Positions 1 to 9,895 of a stretch of DNA of 64,000 nucleotides are shown here, one piece after another (the stretch's first letter is position 1; the number at the start of each line of letters is the position of its first letter). The notes under the pieces were generated by a model. It did no database searches. It was not told the DNA's origin and saw only the letters and a program-made list of their open reading frames with translations. This DNA comes from Emiliania huxleyi CCMP1516 (lineage: Eukaryota; Haptophyta; Isochrysidales; Noelaerhabdaceae), in the NCBI RefSeq assembly GCF_000372725.1, contig NW_005201277.1, positions 154,395 through 218,394 of the forward strand, written 5' to 3'. The position numbers and the translations under genes were made by a program.

Positions 1-2
1 GC

Positions 3-692
3 GACGAGCAGCGCCAGCCGCTGCCGAAGAAGGTCGAGGCCTTGGTGGGTCAGCACGTCGTCGCCGTGTCGGGAGGAGTTTTCCACACCCTCGCCATCAC
101 TACCGACGGAGCCGTCTGGAGCTGGGGCGGTGGAAGCGATGGCCAGCTTGGCCACGGCAACCAGCAGCGCCAGCTGCTGCCGAGGAGGGTCGAGACCTTG
201 GCTGGCCAACGCGTTGTCGCCGTGTCGGCTGGAGGCAACCACAGCCTCGTCATCACCGCCAGCGGCGCTGTCTGGAGCTGGGGTTGGGGAGGCTATGGCC
301 AGTTGGGCCACGGCGTCGTGCAGTACCAGCTGCTGCCACCAACGAAGGTCGAGGCCTTTGCTGGGCGGCGTGTCGTCGCCGTATCGGCTGGAGGCGATCA
401 CAGCCTCGCCCTCACTGCCGATGGCGCCGTCTGGAGCTGGGGCAATGGACGCTTTGGCCGGTTGGGCCACGGCGACGAGCGGCACGCTGAGCTGCTGCCG
501 AGCAAGGTCGAGGCTTTGGCTGGGCAGCGCGTTGTCGCCGCGTCGGCTGGACTGCACCACAGCCTCGCCCGCACCGCCGACGGCGCCGTCTTCACGTGGG
601 GCAAGGGCGAAGACGGCCGCCTAGGCCACGGAGAGGACCTGTCGAACCAGCTGCAGCCCAAGAAGATCGAGGTGTGGGCGCCAGGGCAGTGA
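3..692 (+). CDS. RCC1-repeat protein, C-terminal part (5' end outside window)
   Basis: The frame is open from the window edge, so this is the 3' part of a longer gene. Four tandem repeats of about 52 residues are visible, each with the RCC1 blade signature: a VVAVSAGGxHSL strand, then DGAVWSWG and GQLGHG. RCC1 blades form beta-propellers that serve as guanine-nucleotide exchange or protein-binding platforms; which job applies here cannot be told. The repeats are close to one another in DNA sequence, suggesting recent repeat expansion. A TGA follows the last blade and a short tail. A lone RCC1 propeller, or the propeller of a larger multidomain protein, are both possible. Confidence 0.85.
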   Translation, partial: DEQRQPLPKKVEALVGQHVVAVSGGVFHTLAITTDGAVWSWGGGSDGQLGHGNQQRQLLPRRVETLAGQRVVAVSAGGNHSLVITASGAVWSWGWGGYGQLGHGVVQYQLLPPTKVEAFAGRRVVAVSAGGDHSLALTADGAVWSWGNGRFGRLGHGDERHAELLPSKVEALAGQRVVAASAGLHHSLARTADGAVFTWGKGEDGRLGHGEDLSNQLQPKKIEVWAPGQ

Positions 693-1398
693 GGTATATC
701 GGGGCTCAGGGTGTCCCACGGCAGTACCTCGGCGGCCGCCCCGAGGACAGCGAGAGAGCGAGAAGGGCGGTCGCCCACCCACTGAGGGTGGGCTGTCGCG
801 AGAGAGATGATGCTATGCTTAGCGCTAAGCCGTCGATGGAAGGGCGCTGCCGGTGGACGGGCTATATCGGTGTGTCTCTAGGTATGTAAAGTCAGGTATG
901 TAAAGTTCAGTTTTTAAATAAATAAATAAATAAATAAATAAAACGGACATCCCAAGCTAGGGCTGGGTCGAGGACAGACACGTCCCCACCTTTGCAGGAT
1001 TTTGCAAAAGCGAGGGGGGAGGGCGCATCGCGGCGCGGAGAGGGCTGGGCACGGGCACTGCCACAGGGGATCTCTCTCGCATAGGATACGCACTCGGCGG
1101 CACGAGGGCAAGGCTGGGCGTCCTATTTGTGCTCCCCTCCGTATCCCTCGCTCTCGGGCACTATTCATCTGACCACTCATCAGAGGGGCTTCTAGGCGAT
1201 CGGCCGCGCTCCGGGGCAGGGCTGGGTAGGATGGGCTCGGGCCACTCGCCTGTGCGGGTGTATCCCCGCATGAGCCGGATGGAGGCCTCGACTGTCCCTC
1301 GCGGCAGGCTCTCGAGCAGCTTTTTAAATTCTTTTTCAGGCTTGCGCGCGAAGAATTCTTTTTCAGGCTTGCCAGTGGCGCTCTGTGGCGCTCTGAAC
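693..1398. other. intergenic, with an AAAT-rich tail
   Basis: No convincing gene. The notable part is 914-960, a run of AAAT units followed by a block that on the minus strand reads GGATGTCCGTTTTATTTA. The same end with a TTTA or TTTC tail recurs at 43721-43745 and 9481-9515, so it looks like the 3' end of a minus-strand retroposon. Minus-strand ORFs over this stretch look like chance. Confidence 0.5.
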
Positions 1399-1830
1399 AT
1401 GAGCCCACTCTACCGGCTGCTCCTGCTCACGTTCCCGCTTGCCGGCCAAGCCGAGGTGTCCTGCTTGACCGCCGAGCAGTGTCAGAAGGGCCCCGAGGGC
1501 GGCTCTCCGGAGCACGGATCAAGCATCTGCGAGGAGCTCATGCAGAACAAAATGTGCGCGAAGCCCGAGAGCGGCGGGCTTTGCTGCTCGGATGCGTCGA
1601 TGGCGGAGGCGCAGGAGGCGGCGCGCCTCGCCGACGACGGCGCTCCGGCGGCGGACGCCGACGCGGAGGAGGAGGTGAATGTCCAGGACGCTGCGGAGGA
1701 GGGCGCTGCGGAGGAGGCCGAGGCGGCTGCTGGAGGGCAAGGGGAGGAGTGTGCGGGCGGCGGCGCGCGCAGAGGTCGCGCGCCGGCCTCTCGAAGGTTC
1801 CTTCTTGAGCCTTGCCTCGCATATTCATAG
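1399..1830 (+). CDS. small secreted cysteine-containing protein (hypothetical)
   Basis: The ATG at 1399 was chosen because it starts a clear signal peptide (MSPLYRLLLLTFPLAGQA) within a longer open frame. The next ~45 residues hold six cysteines (SCLTAEQC, ICEELMQNKMC, GLCCSD), suggesting a small disulphide-bonded secreted domain. The remainder is Ala/Glu-rich and then basic and low in complexity. An exon may end near 1674, where GTGAAT could be a donor, so the last 50 residues may be intronic. I do not recognise the family. The upstream in-frame extension to 1129 looks non-coding. Confidence 0.45.
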   Translation: MSPLYRLLLLTFPLAGQAEVSCLTAEQCQKGPEGGSPEHGSSICEELMQNKMCAKPESGGLCCSDASMAEAQEAARLADDGAPAADADAEEEVNVQDAAEEGAAEEAEAAAGGQGEECAGGGARRGRAPASRRFLLEPCLAYS

Positions 1831-2785
1831 GCGAATCCCCTCCGGAGGCAGAGTGTCGGCAGTGCAGCTCCAGGGCCCGCCGCATTCTGAACCGCCTCCG
1901 CCGCGTCTTCGCGAAGAAGTCGCCTCCGTGCTGCGCCTGAGAGACGGCGCCTGGGCGGCGTGAGGCTGTGGTCTATTGTTGGTGGCAAACCCGGCTGGGG
2001 GGCGGCCGCTCCCCTGCTTCCTCCCGAAAGGCGTCGCTGTATAAAGCGAGAGCGAGGGGCGAGCAGCGGCCCAACTCTGGCGGTCCCCATTTCTGTCGAA
2101 TATAATATTTGCCTGCATTTTTTTAATGCTGGACGACAGCCCAGGTCGTTCCAACTTTTTCCGGGGTAGTATGGTATGGTGAGTATTGTGTGTGAGTGTG
2201 TGCTGATCCCACTCGTAAAACCAACTAACTCTCAGGTGGGCAGTGTACCAGTAGGTGTGTGCACGCAGCTGCGCAGTGACCAGTGTGGGGGGGCGAGAGC
2301 TTCACGCGCTCATCTATCTCGATCGACAAGGCGTCGCTACGCGCGGTCTTCTGCGGGGGGAGCTTCGTCGACGGGTGCGGGACCGCGGCGCAGCCAGCGT
2401 TGCGGCGATGCCTCCGGCTGTTGCGGCGAGTGGTTTGCTGCGGTCGATGCGATGGCGAAAAACTCGCGTCTCGTCGCACACCAACGCAAGTCCAACGGAG
2501 CTTACGCTCTGTCGAGACGTGAGGCGCTTGCGCCCGGGAGGGGAGGGTGCATGCGTAACGACGCTGCTAGAGATGCCTTTCGGGGCCGCCCAGAGATAAA
2601 ACTTCTGATGCCATGCGTGACCTAGTAGTGTCCCCAGCTATGGGCGTGTCCACGTTGGAGCCAGGTGTGGTGTGGACGCGAGAATAGCTCCGCCGTTCAT
2701 GGAGGCAACCGATGCGAGTATAATGTCGTCGTGGTTTTGTATCAAGAATACTCACTCATGGTACTTCTCGCGGCCCAAAGGGGTC
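1831..2785. other. intergenic; solo MITE-like end near 2154-2180
   Basis: No gene recognised. A block at about 2154-2180 (TTCCAACTTTTTCCGGGGTA, then ATGGTATGG) matches the terminal inverted repeat of the small element at 27001-27165. No partner end was found nearby. Confidence 0.45.
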
Positions 2786-2789
2786 TGAG

Positions 2790-2995
2790 CCCTGGTCTGA
2801 CAGCCTGACAGCGCTGACAGCACTTTCTCTGACAGTCTGACAGCACGTATCTGACAGCCTGACAGCAGAGCCTGACAGGCGAGGCGACCCGTCGCTGTCA
2901 GGCCCTAAAACGTGACAGCCTGACAGCTGCCTGACAGCCCGACAGCACACAGTGGCCTGACAGCAGCACTGACAGCCCGACAGCAGCACAGACCG
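2790..2995. repeat. CTGACAG short-motif array
   Basis: About twenty copies of CTGACAG or close variants, mostly spaced 8-13 nt apart (CTGACAGC, CTGACAGCCTGACAG). The spacing is irregular, so this is a motif cluster rather than a perfect minisatellite. It directly precedes the GGCGCA-rich island and probably belongs to the same repeat unit. Confidence 0.75.
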
Positions 2996-3002
2996 TACAC
3001 AG

Positions 3003-3275
3003 ACCCCATAGGAAGGGGCAACCAGTATGTGGTGTGAAAACCCCTATTTGGTGCGACGGCGCAGAGTGCGCCGAATCGGCGCAGAAATCGGCGCACTTCT
3101 GCGCCGGCGCCCGAGCGCATGATCTGCAGCCGGCAGACCGGTCGCACATTCTTGCGCCGTGTGCCGGCGCACTTTGCTGCCGCCGGACTGTCACTGTTGC
3201 TGTCACGCCAGTGCGCACTGTTGCGCCGTAAGCCGGCTGCACTTTTTGCACCACATAGGGGTTGCCACCACACTG
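3003..3275. repeat. GGCGCA/TGCGCC palindrome island, copy 1
   Basis: A dense run of TGCGCC, GGCGCA and CGGCGC words that pair with each other, bounded by a block (about 3010-3036) reading GGAAGGGGCAACCAGTATGT and then GGTGTGA. The same boundary block occurs inverted at about 5617-5645, beside a second GGCGCA island. The two loci are therefore inverted copies of one repeat family. Confidence 0.7.
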
Positions 3276-4153
3276 GTGCGCACTCGCATCTCATGCTCTG
3301 CTGCCAGACTGATTGATGCCCCGCTGCCAGCGTGGCAGACACATTGCTCGGACCGCAGTCAGGCTGTGAGTCGGCGCCGCCGCCTCTGCTTGTTTTCCGC
3401 GGACCGAAACGCCGCCGACGAGGACACTCGCATGACGAGGACACTCGCCGACGACAGTGGCGCCTGAGGGCGTGGGCTGCACGGCCCTTCGGGGCGGCCC
3501 GCGGGGCAACGGGAGGGAGCTCTCCCGCCGTCGTGGCGCACTACATGTTCCGGCCTCTCTACAGTCGCCTTTTGGCATCTCCTCTCGCCGCCGAGTTAGA
3601 CCCCGCCGCACCGACATCACCGCCAGCGCCCTTCCCAAGCACCTTCCCGGCGGGCAGCGCTCCGTAGCGGCGCTGGCGGCCCCTGCGAGCCGGCCGTCAC
3701 CGCGAGTGCGTACTCGAAGGCGCGCGCGTCCCCTCCCTCCCCGGCCCGCCGCGTCCCTCTGACCACCCCTCCGCCCTCCCCCTCCCGGGCCAGGCGTGCC
3801 TCGGGGGCGTACAAAATGGGCGCGGAGCGCATACCCGGCGACGGTCTCTCTTGTGCCTGAGCGCTGCCCCCCTCTCGGGCGCTGCGAGCTGCGTCATGCG
3901 CGTCCCTTCCGCCGCTCGGCCGCGCCCCTGCCCGACTCACCCTCCGACTCGGCCGCAAGACCATAGCACCGGCACTGCTGGCGACACAGGACGACCGCCA
4001 AGAGCGCTGCACCAACCCCCCCTGGGGGGGGGGGCAGCGGCCCTCAAGCAGTAGCACGGCTACCGTGTGAAAGTGTGACACCCCAAAACCGTAAATAGCA
4101 CGACAAAATACGTACTGGCTGGTGGATCACCATGGAGCGATCATGCACATGCG
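3276..4153. other. intergenic, no gene recognised
   Basis: Open frames exist on both strands but show no family signature, signal peptide or consistent composition. A C/G homopolymer pair lies at about 4015-4033. Nothing else is supported. Confidence 0.4.
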
Positions 4154-4915
4154 ATATGGCATGTTTTGCGAGTATATGGGACACGATGTCTCAAATATGA
4201 GGGGTTTTGACTCCTACCGGCTCCTGACGCTATTCCTGGCAGCTCTTATGACCAGGATCAGTAGTGCTATGATACAGGGTGCCCATGCTAGCGCAGGAGC
4301 TGCCACACTCGCCCGGACCGTCCCCTTCTGGGCCCGGTTCCGCAGCCCGCGAGAGCCGACAGCGGGGCCGTGCCGCGGGTGCCTACTGCCGAGTGCCACA
4401 AACACTGCGCCGTCCCGCCATCACCTACAGGCTGTCTTGTGTGATGGTTGGGATGTCCAAACGCCACCATCTTGGCTCTTGCGACCTCAAACCCGCGAGC
4501 TGTATGGGTGGTCCTGACGTCGACAGACGCCCGATGACCACGGTGAAGCTGAGCTGGAACGAGTCGACAAGTCTCGTCTGAGCCCGTGGCGGTCGCCGGC
4601 TGGGTCGCTGTGCACGGGCCGGTACCTCAGGCGTCACCTCCGCAGCCTCAGGTCTCACACTCCATCACCTCCGCCGGGACGCCGTCGGTGGCACGCTCGG
4701 CGGCGACTTTGTGGCAGCCCCACAGCGAGCGCGGCATCGAGCCTACTCGGTCTGGTCGGTCGGCCGCACTCCCTGGGTGCCAGGGAGTGCGGCCGACACG
4801 CGAGCGGTGCTTCCTGGCAGCGCGCGCCGGCTGTGGGGCTGCCACAAACTCGAGACACGCTTTTTTGGGACATTTTCGACGCTTTTGTCCCATATACTCG
4901 CAAAACATGCCATAT
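4154..4915. mobile_element. foldback/MITE-like element with 30-bp perfect terminal inverted repeats
   Basis: Positions 4154-4183 (beginning ATATGGCATGTTTTGCGAGT) are the exact reverse complement of 4886-4915. Inside the right half sit two nested inverted repeats: an 18-bp pair at 4709-4726/4830-4847, and an 18-bp pair at 4759-4776/4780-4797 with a 3-nt loop. No transposase frame is present, so this would be non-autonomous. No clear target-site duplication flanks the termini. Confidence 0.65.
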
Positions 4916-5060
4916 ATGCCTTATGCGTCATGGACGATGGACGGCAGAGCTCTCTCGTCTCTCACGGAGACACAGGGACGTACACGCTAGCGTCGTGGTA
5001 CACCCCTCACTAGACAGCGGTGCCGCGGTGGAGGCACCCGCGGGCCTCTCCGCCCCTTGG

Positions 5061-5153
5061 GCGGGAGGCGGCGGCTGCTGCGGCGGCGGCGGCTGCTGCG
5101 GCGTCGGCGGCGGCGTCGGCGGCGGCGGCGACGGCGGCGGCGGCGGTGGCGGA
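5061..5153. repeat. CGG/CTG-type trinucleotide repeat
   Basis: An imperfect run of GGC, GGCTGC and GGCGTC triplets. All frames stay open through it, which explains the poly-Gly/Ala/Arg ORFs seen there; none is a credible gene. Confidence 0.8.
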
Positions 5154-5271
5154 GGGCTCCAGGAGGGGTGCCCGCGTGGTTGGGTTGGTCGGATGGCTTT
5201 TTGCCGCGCAGAGAGGCGCTGCAGATCGGCCAGCGAGAGACTCATGAGCGTCTGGGTTGAGCGTGTGGGGC

Positions 5272-5648
5272 CCCAAATCTGCGCCGGCGGCGCACATCTG
5301 CGCCGGCCGGCGCAGAGTGCGCCGGCGGCGCAGAGTGCGCCGGCGGCGCAAAGTGCGCCGTTTGGCGGCGCAGATCTGCGCCGGCGCCGGCGCAGATCTG
5401 CGCCGGCACCGGCGCAGAAGTGCGGCCGGATCCGGCGCAGAAAACGGCGCACTTTTGCCCGCACCACATACGCGTTTTGCATGGTTTTACGCGCCCCACC
5501 GCCGGCCCAGACCGCCGCCCGGCCCGCCCGTCCGCCCGCCGCCTACGGTGCCCACCCCGCGCCCCCGGAGCCCGAAAACGGGGCGCCGCGAGCTCGCAAC
5601 CGAGTTTTCCTCGAAATCACACCACATACTGGTTGCCCCTTCCTAGGC
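5272..5648. repeat. GGCGCA/TGCGCC palindrome island, copy 2 (inverted)
   Basis: The same word composition as the island at 3003-3275, with repeated GCGCCGGCGGCGCA units. It is followed by a spacer that includes GCACCACATACG and ends in the inverted boundary block ACACCACATACTGGTTGCCC. It lies directly upstream of the glycosyltransferase ORF. Confidence 0.7.
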
Positions 5649-5782
5649 CGTGGGCCTGTGGGCTTGCTTGGGGCGCACCCCACCCCGCCCACGGTGAGGC
5701 ACCTGGACAAGCCTGACAGAAAGGGGTGGGCCACGCCGTTTCCCGCGTGGCGTGGCAGCGCGGCGCGGCCTCGTGCTGCTCG

Positions 5783-6988
5783 ATGGGGCGGCCACACCCG
5801 TACCTTGAGCGCCTGCCATACCTGCCTGGCCAGTGCTGGACGGTGCCATGCCCGTACGGCGGCGGGCGGTGTCTCCCGCGTGCGACGTCCAACCAGCGCT
5901 TCGTCATCAATGTTGGGCACCAAACGCTTGAGCTGACGTATCCTTTGCTCGCAGCGAGCATGGCTGCCGGATCGGCGCCGGAATCAATCTGGTGGCAGTT
6001 TGATGCGCTGCCCCTCACCCGCGAGCTGCTCGCACTCGCCTTTCCGAGCACGCGGCTTCACTTTGGACCAGCCGACGGCCCGCGAGGCTGCCTCACGACC
6101 AAGTCCTTCCGGCCGTCAACGCGAGGGATGGACGTGCATCAAGCGGGCGCGCTGCGCCGCCTCGTCTGGAGCAAGTGCGGCATCGCTTCGCGGCCTCCTT
6201 CCGCACCGCTCCGCGTGCGCGTCCTCGACCGGCCTCGCAGCGGAGGAGGGTCAAAGAACCAGTGCCGGCTGCCCGGTCCGCACGCGGGAGGACGCCGCCT
6301 CTCCAACGCAACCGTCGCCGCCCTGCGGTCGCAGCTTCCCGTCGCTCTGCTCTCGGCGGGCGTGGCTGACGCTCCCCTCGAGGTGGTCTACCTGCCGGAT
6401 CGGCCGGACTCGCTCTGCGATCAGGCACGAGACGCCCGTTCCGCCCCTCGCCTCCCGCGCCAACGCGCTGACGGCGCGCCTAGTCCCGCCCCCCAGGCGC
6501 GCAGGTTCGGCGAGGCGGATGTGCTCATCTCACCGCACGGCGCCCACCTGGTCCACATCCCGCAACTCTCGCCCGCCGCCGTCTTCGTCGAGGTGACGCC
6601 GTGGGCGGCCGCCTGGCTCGGCCCCTTCGCCTCGGTTGCGGCCTCCATTCGCCTGCGCAGGCTGCAGCTCTGCAGCCTGCGGCCGCCAGGCGAGAGGAGC
6701 GGGCTCGCCGAGGCGCAGTGCGGCAGAGACCAAAGGCGCGACGTGGGCTGTCTCTACAACGCGATGAACTGCTACGAGCAGGAGGTCGTGTCACGAAATG
6801 GCACGTCGCCGTGTGCGAAAGGGCAGGGCCGCTGCCGGTGCATCGGGCCAGCGCTGCGCCAGGCGGTGGCGTGGGCCAAGGAGGCCAGGGTGGCGTTGGG
6901 CGCTGCGGGGATTGCTGAGCAGCGCACGAGCGGCCGGCCGCTGCCGCGCCGCTCTGCCCTTGCTCGACCGTGGGTTAGGTCGTCCTGA
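5783..6988 (+). CDS. GT61-like glycosyltransferase
   Basis: About 400 residues from the ATG at 5783; the frame is also open upstream to 5726, so an earlier exon is possible. The key signature is DVLISPHGAHLVHIPQL, followed by AVFVEVTP near residue 270, which matches the HGAgL...P motif of family GT61 (EOGT/plant xylosyltransferase type). A typical C-terminal Cys-rich tail follows (CLYNAMNCYEQE, CRCIG). These enzymes transfer a sugar from a nucleotide sugar in the ER or Golgi lumen. The N-terminal third (ESIWWQF, LVWSKCGI) has the expected spacing for the family. No signal anchor is visible in this exon, so one may be encoded upstream. The Arg/Pro-rich stretch at about residues 205-245 may hide a retained intron. 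Confidence 0.65.
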   Translation: MGRPHPYLERLPYLPGQCWTVPCPYGGGRCLPRATSNQRFVINVGHQTLELTYPLLAASMAAGSAPESIWWQFDALPLTRELLALAFPSTRLHFGPADGPRGCLTTKSFRPSTRGMDVHQAGALRRLVWSKCGIASRPPSAPLRVRVLDRPRSGGGSKNQCRLPGPHAGGRRLSNATVAALRSQLPVALLSAGVADAPLEVVYLPDRPDSLCDQARDARSAPRLPRQRADGAPSPAPQARRFGEADVLISPHGAHLVHIPQLSPAAVFVEVTPWAAAWLGPFASVAASIRLRRLQLCSLRPPGERSGLAEAQCGRDQRRDVGCLYNAMNCYEQEVVSRNGTSPCAKGQGRCRCIGPALRQAVAWAKEARVALGAAGIAEQRTSGRPLPRRSALARPWVRSS

Positions 6989-7060
6989 GCTTTTTTTAGA
7001 GATTTTACGTTGAAAGAAAACAAACAAACAACAGCCAACACACGGACTCTCGAAGAAAAG

Positions 7061-7640
7061 TCCAAGATGGCGGGAGGCGGCTCGCGCCCCCAGCCGTGCA
7101 CCAGCATGCCTCTCTAGTCCCGCCTGCCACCCAGATACCGAGAGCTGGGCGCACTCTTCGACTTGGGCTATTATCTGGCCTCGGGAGGGCGGCGGCGGCG
7201 GCGTAGAGGCGGCGGCGAGCTCCCGGTTGCAAATACTCGCCTCACGGTCCAAGATGGCGGCTCGCGCCCCCGGCCGTGCTCTGGCGTGCCTGTCTAGTCC
7301 ACCGCCTGCCACCCAGATACCGAGGGCGGGGGGCGCACTCTTCGACTTGGGCTATTATCTGGCCTCGGGAGGGCGGCGGCGGCGGCGTAGAGGCGGCGGC
7401 GAGCTCCCGGTGGCAAATACTCGCCTCACAGTCCAAGATGGCGGCTCGCGCCCCCGGCCGTGCTCTGGCGTGCCTCTCTAGTCCTGCCTGCCACCCAGAT
7501 ACCGAGGGCGGGGCGCACTCTTCGACTTGGGCTATTATCTGGCCTCGGGAGGGCGGCGGCGGCGGCATAGGGGCGGCGGCGAGCTCCCGGTTGCAAATAC
7601 TCGCCTCACCACACGGTCCAAGATGGCGGCTCACACGCCC
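7061..7640. repeat. about 185-bp tandem repeat beside telomere-type DNA
   Basis: The landmark TCCAAGATGGCGG recurs at 7061, 7248, 7432 and 7617, giving units of 187, 184 and 185 bp. Each unit also holds ACTTGGGCTATTATCTGGCC and a GGCGGCGG block. Three full units and part of a fourth are present. The position immediately before CCCTAA repeats suggests a subtelomeric satellite. Confidence 0.9.
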
Positions 7641-7716
7641 AACCATGCTCTGGTGCGTCGATTGGGTCGCGTCTGCTCACTGCTGCCCGTGTCTCTGTCT
7701 TATCGGCGCGACGACA

Positions 7717-7973
7717 ACAAGCTACCCCTAACCCTGTAACCCTAACCCTAACCCTAACAACCCTAACCCTAACCCTAACCCTAACCCTAACCCGAAGAAC
7801 TCGGAGCATTCACCGAGAGCTCGCGTCAACGGACCGCTGCCTGGTTCCTCCATTCCGACCCGAAGCGGCCCGTTCTTAGGAGCTGCACAACGGCTTGAAC
7901 TCTCTGACCCTAACCCTAACCCTAACCCTAACCCTAACCCTAACCCTAACCCTAACCCTAACCCTAACCCTAG
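7717..7973. repeat. telomere-type CCCTAA blocks
   Basis: Two blocks of CCCTAA units, at about 7722-7795 and 7906-7972, separated by about 110 bp of unique sequence. Most units are perfect, with single-unit variants near the first block's edge. On the plus strand this is the orientation of a left chromosome end. Confidence 0.95.
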
Positions 7974-8430
7974 CCGAGGCGCGCGCGCGAGGCTGGGTGC
8001 TTTGCTACCTTGCTTGTGTCTCCCGTGGCCGGAGGGTTGGTTGGGTGGTGGGGATGGGTCGGTCGGTGTGGGTGGGTTTCCTCGCCTCACTCATCAGCCG
8101 GGTGGGCCGTGCGTGAGGTGGGTGGGGGTGGGTGGGTGGTGCCAAGCCTCAGCCGGGCCGTGAGGTCGGTGGGGTGGGTGGGTGGCTCCAAGCCCCAGCC
8201 GGGCCGTGAGGTCGATGGGCCGGATTTCGCTTGACTTGGTCGGTTTGAGAACTTTAGTGCGGGAGGGTCGGCGAGCACTCACTCACTAGGGCGGCGCCGC
8301 AGGGCCGGCCGGGCGCCCAGGGAGTTTGGCTCCCAGATTGCTCGGCTTGCGAAAATTTTGAAGAAATTTGCGGCCGGGCCTGATTTTCAACAATATCTTT
8401 CAAATTTGCGGTGTGGAGTTGGGGGGTGGG
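7974..8430. other. G-rich segment between opposed telomere blocks
   Basis: Holds a direct repeat of about 60 bp (a GGTGGGTGGG run, then CCAAGCC.CAGCCGGGCCGTGAGGTCG) at about 8113-8215, and an AT-richer patch at 8345-8415 with AAATTTGCGG words that recur at 8905-8960. No gene. Confidence 0.5.
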
Positions 8431-8432
8431 TT

Positions 8433-8634
8433 AGGTTAGGGTTATTAGGGTTAGAGGGTTTGGGTTAGGGTTAGGGTTAGGGTCAGGGTTAGTCTTGTTG
8501 TGTCTGTATATGCCAGCGTTGCAGGGGTCTGCGCTGGGATCTGGCCCCACAGCGCCGACGACTGAGACTCAGCCCCGCACGCTGACGTAGGGTTAGGGTT
8601 AGGGTTAGGGTTAGGGTTAGGGTTAGGGTTAGTC
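8433..8634. repeat. telomere-type TTAGGG blocks, opposite orientation
   Basis: TTAGGG units at about 8433-8490 and a cleaner block at 8587-8632. Each block is followed by the same ~90-bp sequence (GTTGCAG.G.TCTGCGCTGG...CGCACGCTGAC), ending at about 8586 and 8721, so block plus spacer is duplicated. On the plus strand this is right-end orientation, opposite to 7717-7973. Confidence 0.93.
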
Positions 8635-9895
8635 TTCTTGTGTTTGTATGCCAGTGTTGCAGAGTTCTGCGCTGGGATCTGGCCCCAGCGCCGACGAGTA
8701 AGACTCAGCACCGCACGCTGACCCCACCAAATGCCGCCTCAGGGCGCCAGGCCGCCAGCCACCTCTTACACGCGGCCGGCGCCCTCTCGCGGCAAAAGCC
8801 AAAAGGGTCGAGCGAGCGGGCAGAGTCGCGATGTCCCTGCGCACCTGGGTGTTCGCCGCCTATATGCTCTATCCTGTGCCACGACGGACACGTTTTGACA
8901 ATCAAAATCTACCTCAAAATTTGCGGCCGCCCCTCGAAATTTGCTGATCAAAATTTGCGGTGGCCCGGATCGAAACCTGTACTTTGGCCAACTGCCAAAA
9001 AGCACCTTTGGCGGCTATTGCTCAAAACCCTGGGAGAGAAGGCCTACATAGTATTACTGCATCCATGCGTCTGGTGCATGAGGGCTGTGGGTCGGGACAT
9101 TTCACGGTCGGTGGCGCCGATATTGACCTCCGGAAAGCCCTCGCAATCGCTCGGCACGGGGTCACCGGCCACCGGGAGTGCTCTCGAGCCCTACACCGGA
9201 GCATCACGAGCCGGTGCGAGCTTGAAGACCCGAGATAAGTGCGGTCTGGGACAGCTCAGGGTTGCTACTGATGGGCTAGGCCAGGAGAGCGACAGAGAAG
9301 GCGAGGTGGTGAGCTGGTAATCCATCGCAAGCGACCCGGAGCGCGCAACCGCGCATCTCGCCGCCGCGGGGCTCCGACTGGTTATCTAGACCTTCCTTCT
9401 TCCTCCCTGTTCCTTCCTTTCCCCTTCCCATCTCTTCCCGGCCTCCCGGCCGGCGCCTGCGGCGCCGTTCTTTTTTTTCCTTTTCTTAAAGAAAGAAAGA
9501 AAGAAAACAGACAACCCAAGGGAGGGATGGGAGGACGGCACGCCGCCACCACACAGGGATTTTAAGGAGAGGTGTGTGGTGCGCTAGCCGTCGCCCACCC
9601 TAGGGAGTCTGCCTCTTCCTATCTCTCTTCGCAGTCTCTCGCCGCTTCTCGCTGCATTCCTTTTCTTGCCACCATAGCTGCCTTGATTCCTTCGGACCAC
9701 TAAACCGCTCTACCTATCCCATCCATTACCGTGCCCCATGTTTCAAGTGCGGTCGTTTTACCAGGCGCCCAACCGACGGCCGCGCCGCGATTTTTTTTTG
9801 CCTGCCCCGTCTTCGCCGTCGCGCGACGACCACGCCGGTGTCAAAACTTCGCCTTTTCTTTTTTCCGCCCTTCTCTTTTATACCTGGTAAAACGC
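8635..9895. other. intergenic with retroposon-like tail
   Basis: No gene recognised. 9230-9300 (GATAAGTGCGGTCTGGGACA, then GCTCAG) resembles 43406-43465, marking a dispersed repeat. 9481-9515 is a run of AAAG units; on the minus strand it reads CTTGGGTTGTCTGTTTTC followed by TTTC repeats, like the tails at 914-960 and 43721-43745. The rest is pyrimidine-rich leader before the LRR gene. Confidence 0.45.

Noticed and set aside
2790..2995. CTGACAG cluster as a CRISPR-like array
   Set aside because: The repeats are 7 nt at irregular 8-13-nt spacing with no unique spacers, and the genome is eukaryotic.
4928..5499. Long ORFs rich in Arg, Ala and Gly
   Set aside because: They arise from the CGG-type triplet run and the GGCGCA island, where stops are rare in every frame.
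7717..8634. True chromosome end at this position
   Set aside because: Substantial unique sequence and genes lie on both sides, and both orientations occur; interstitial telomere-type DNA or a misassembly fits better.
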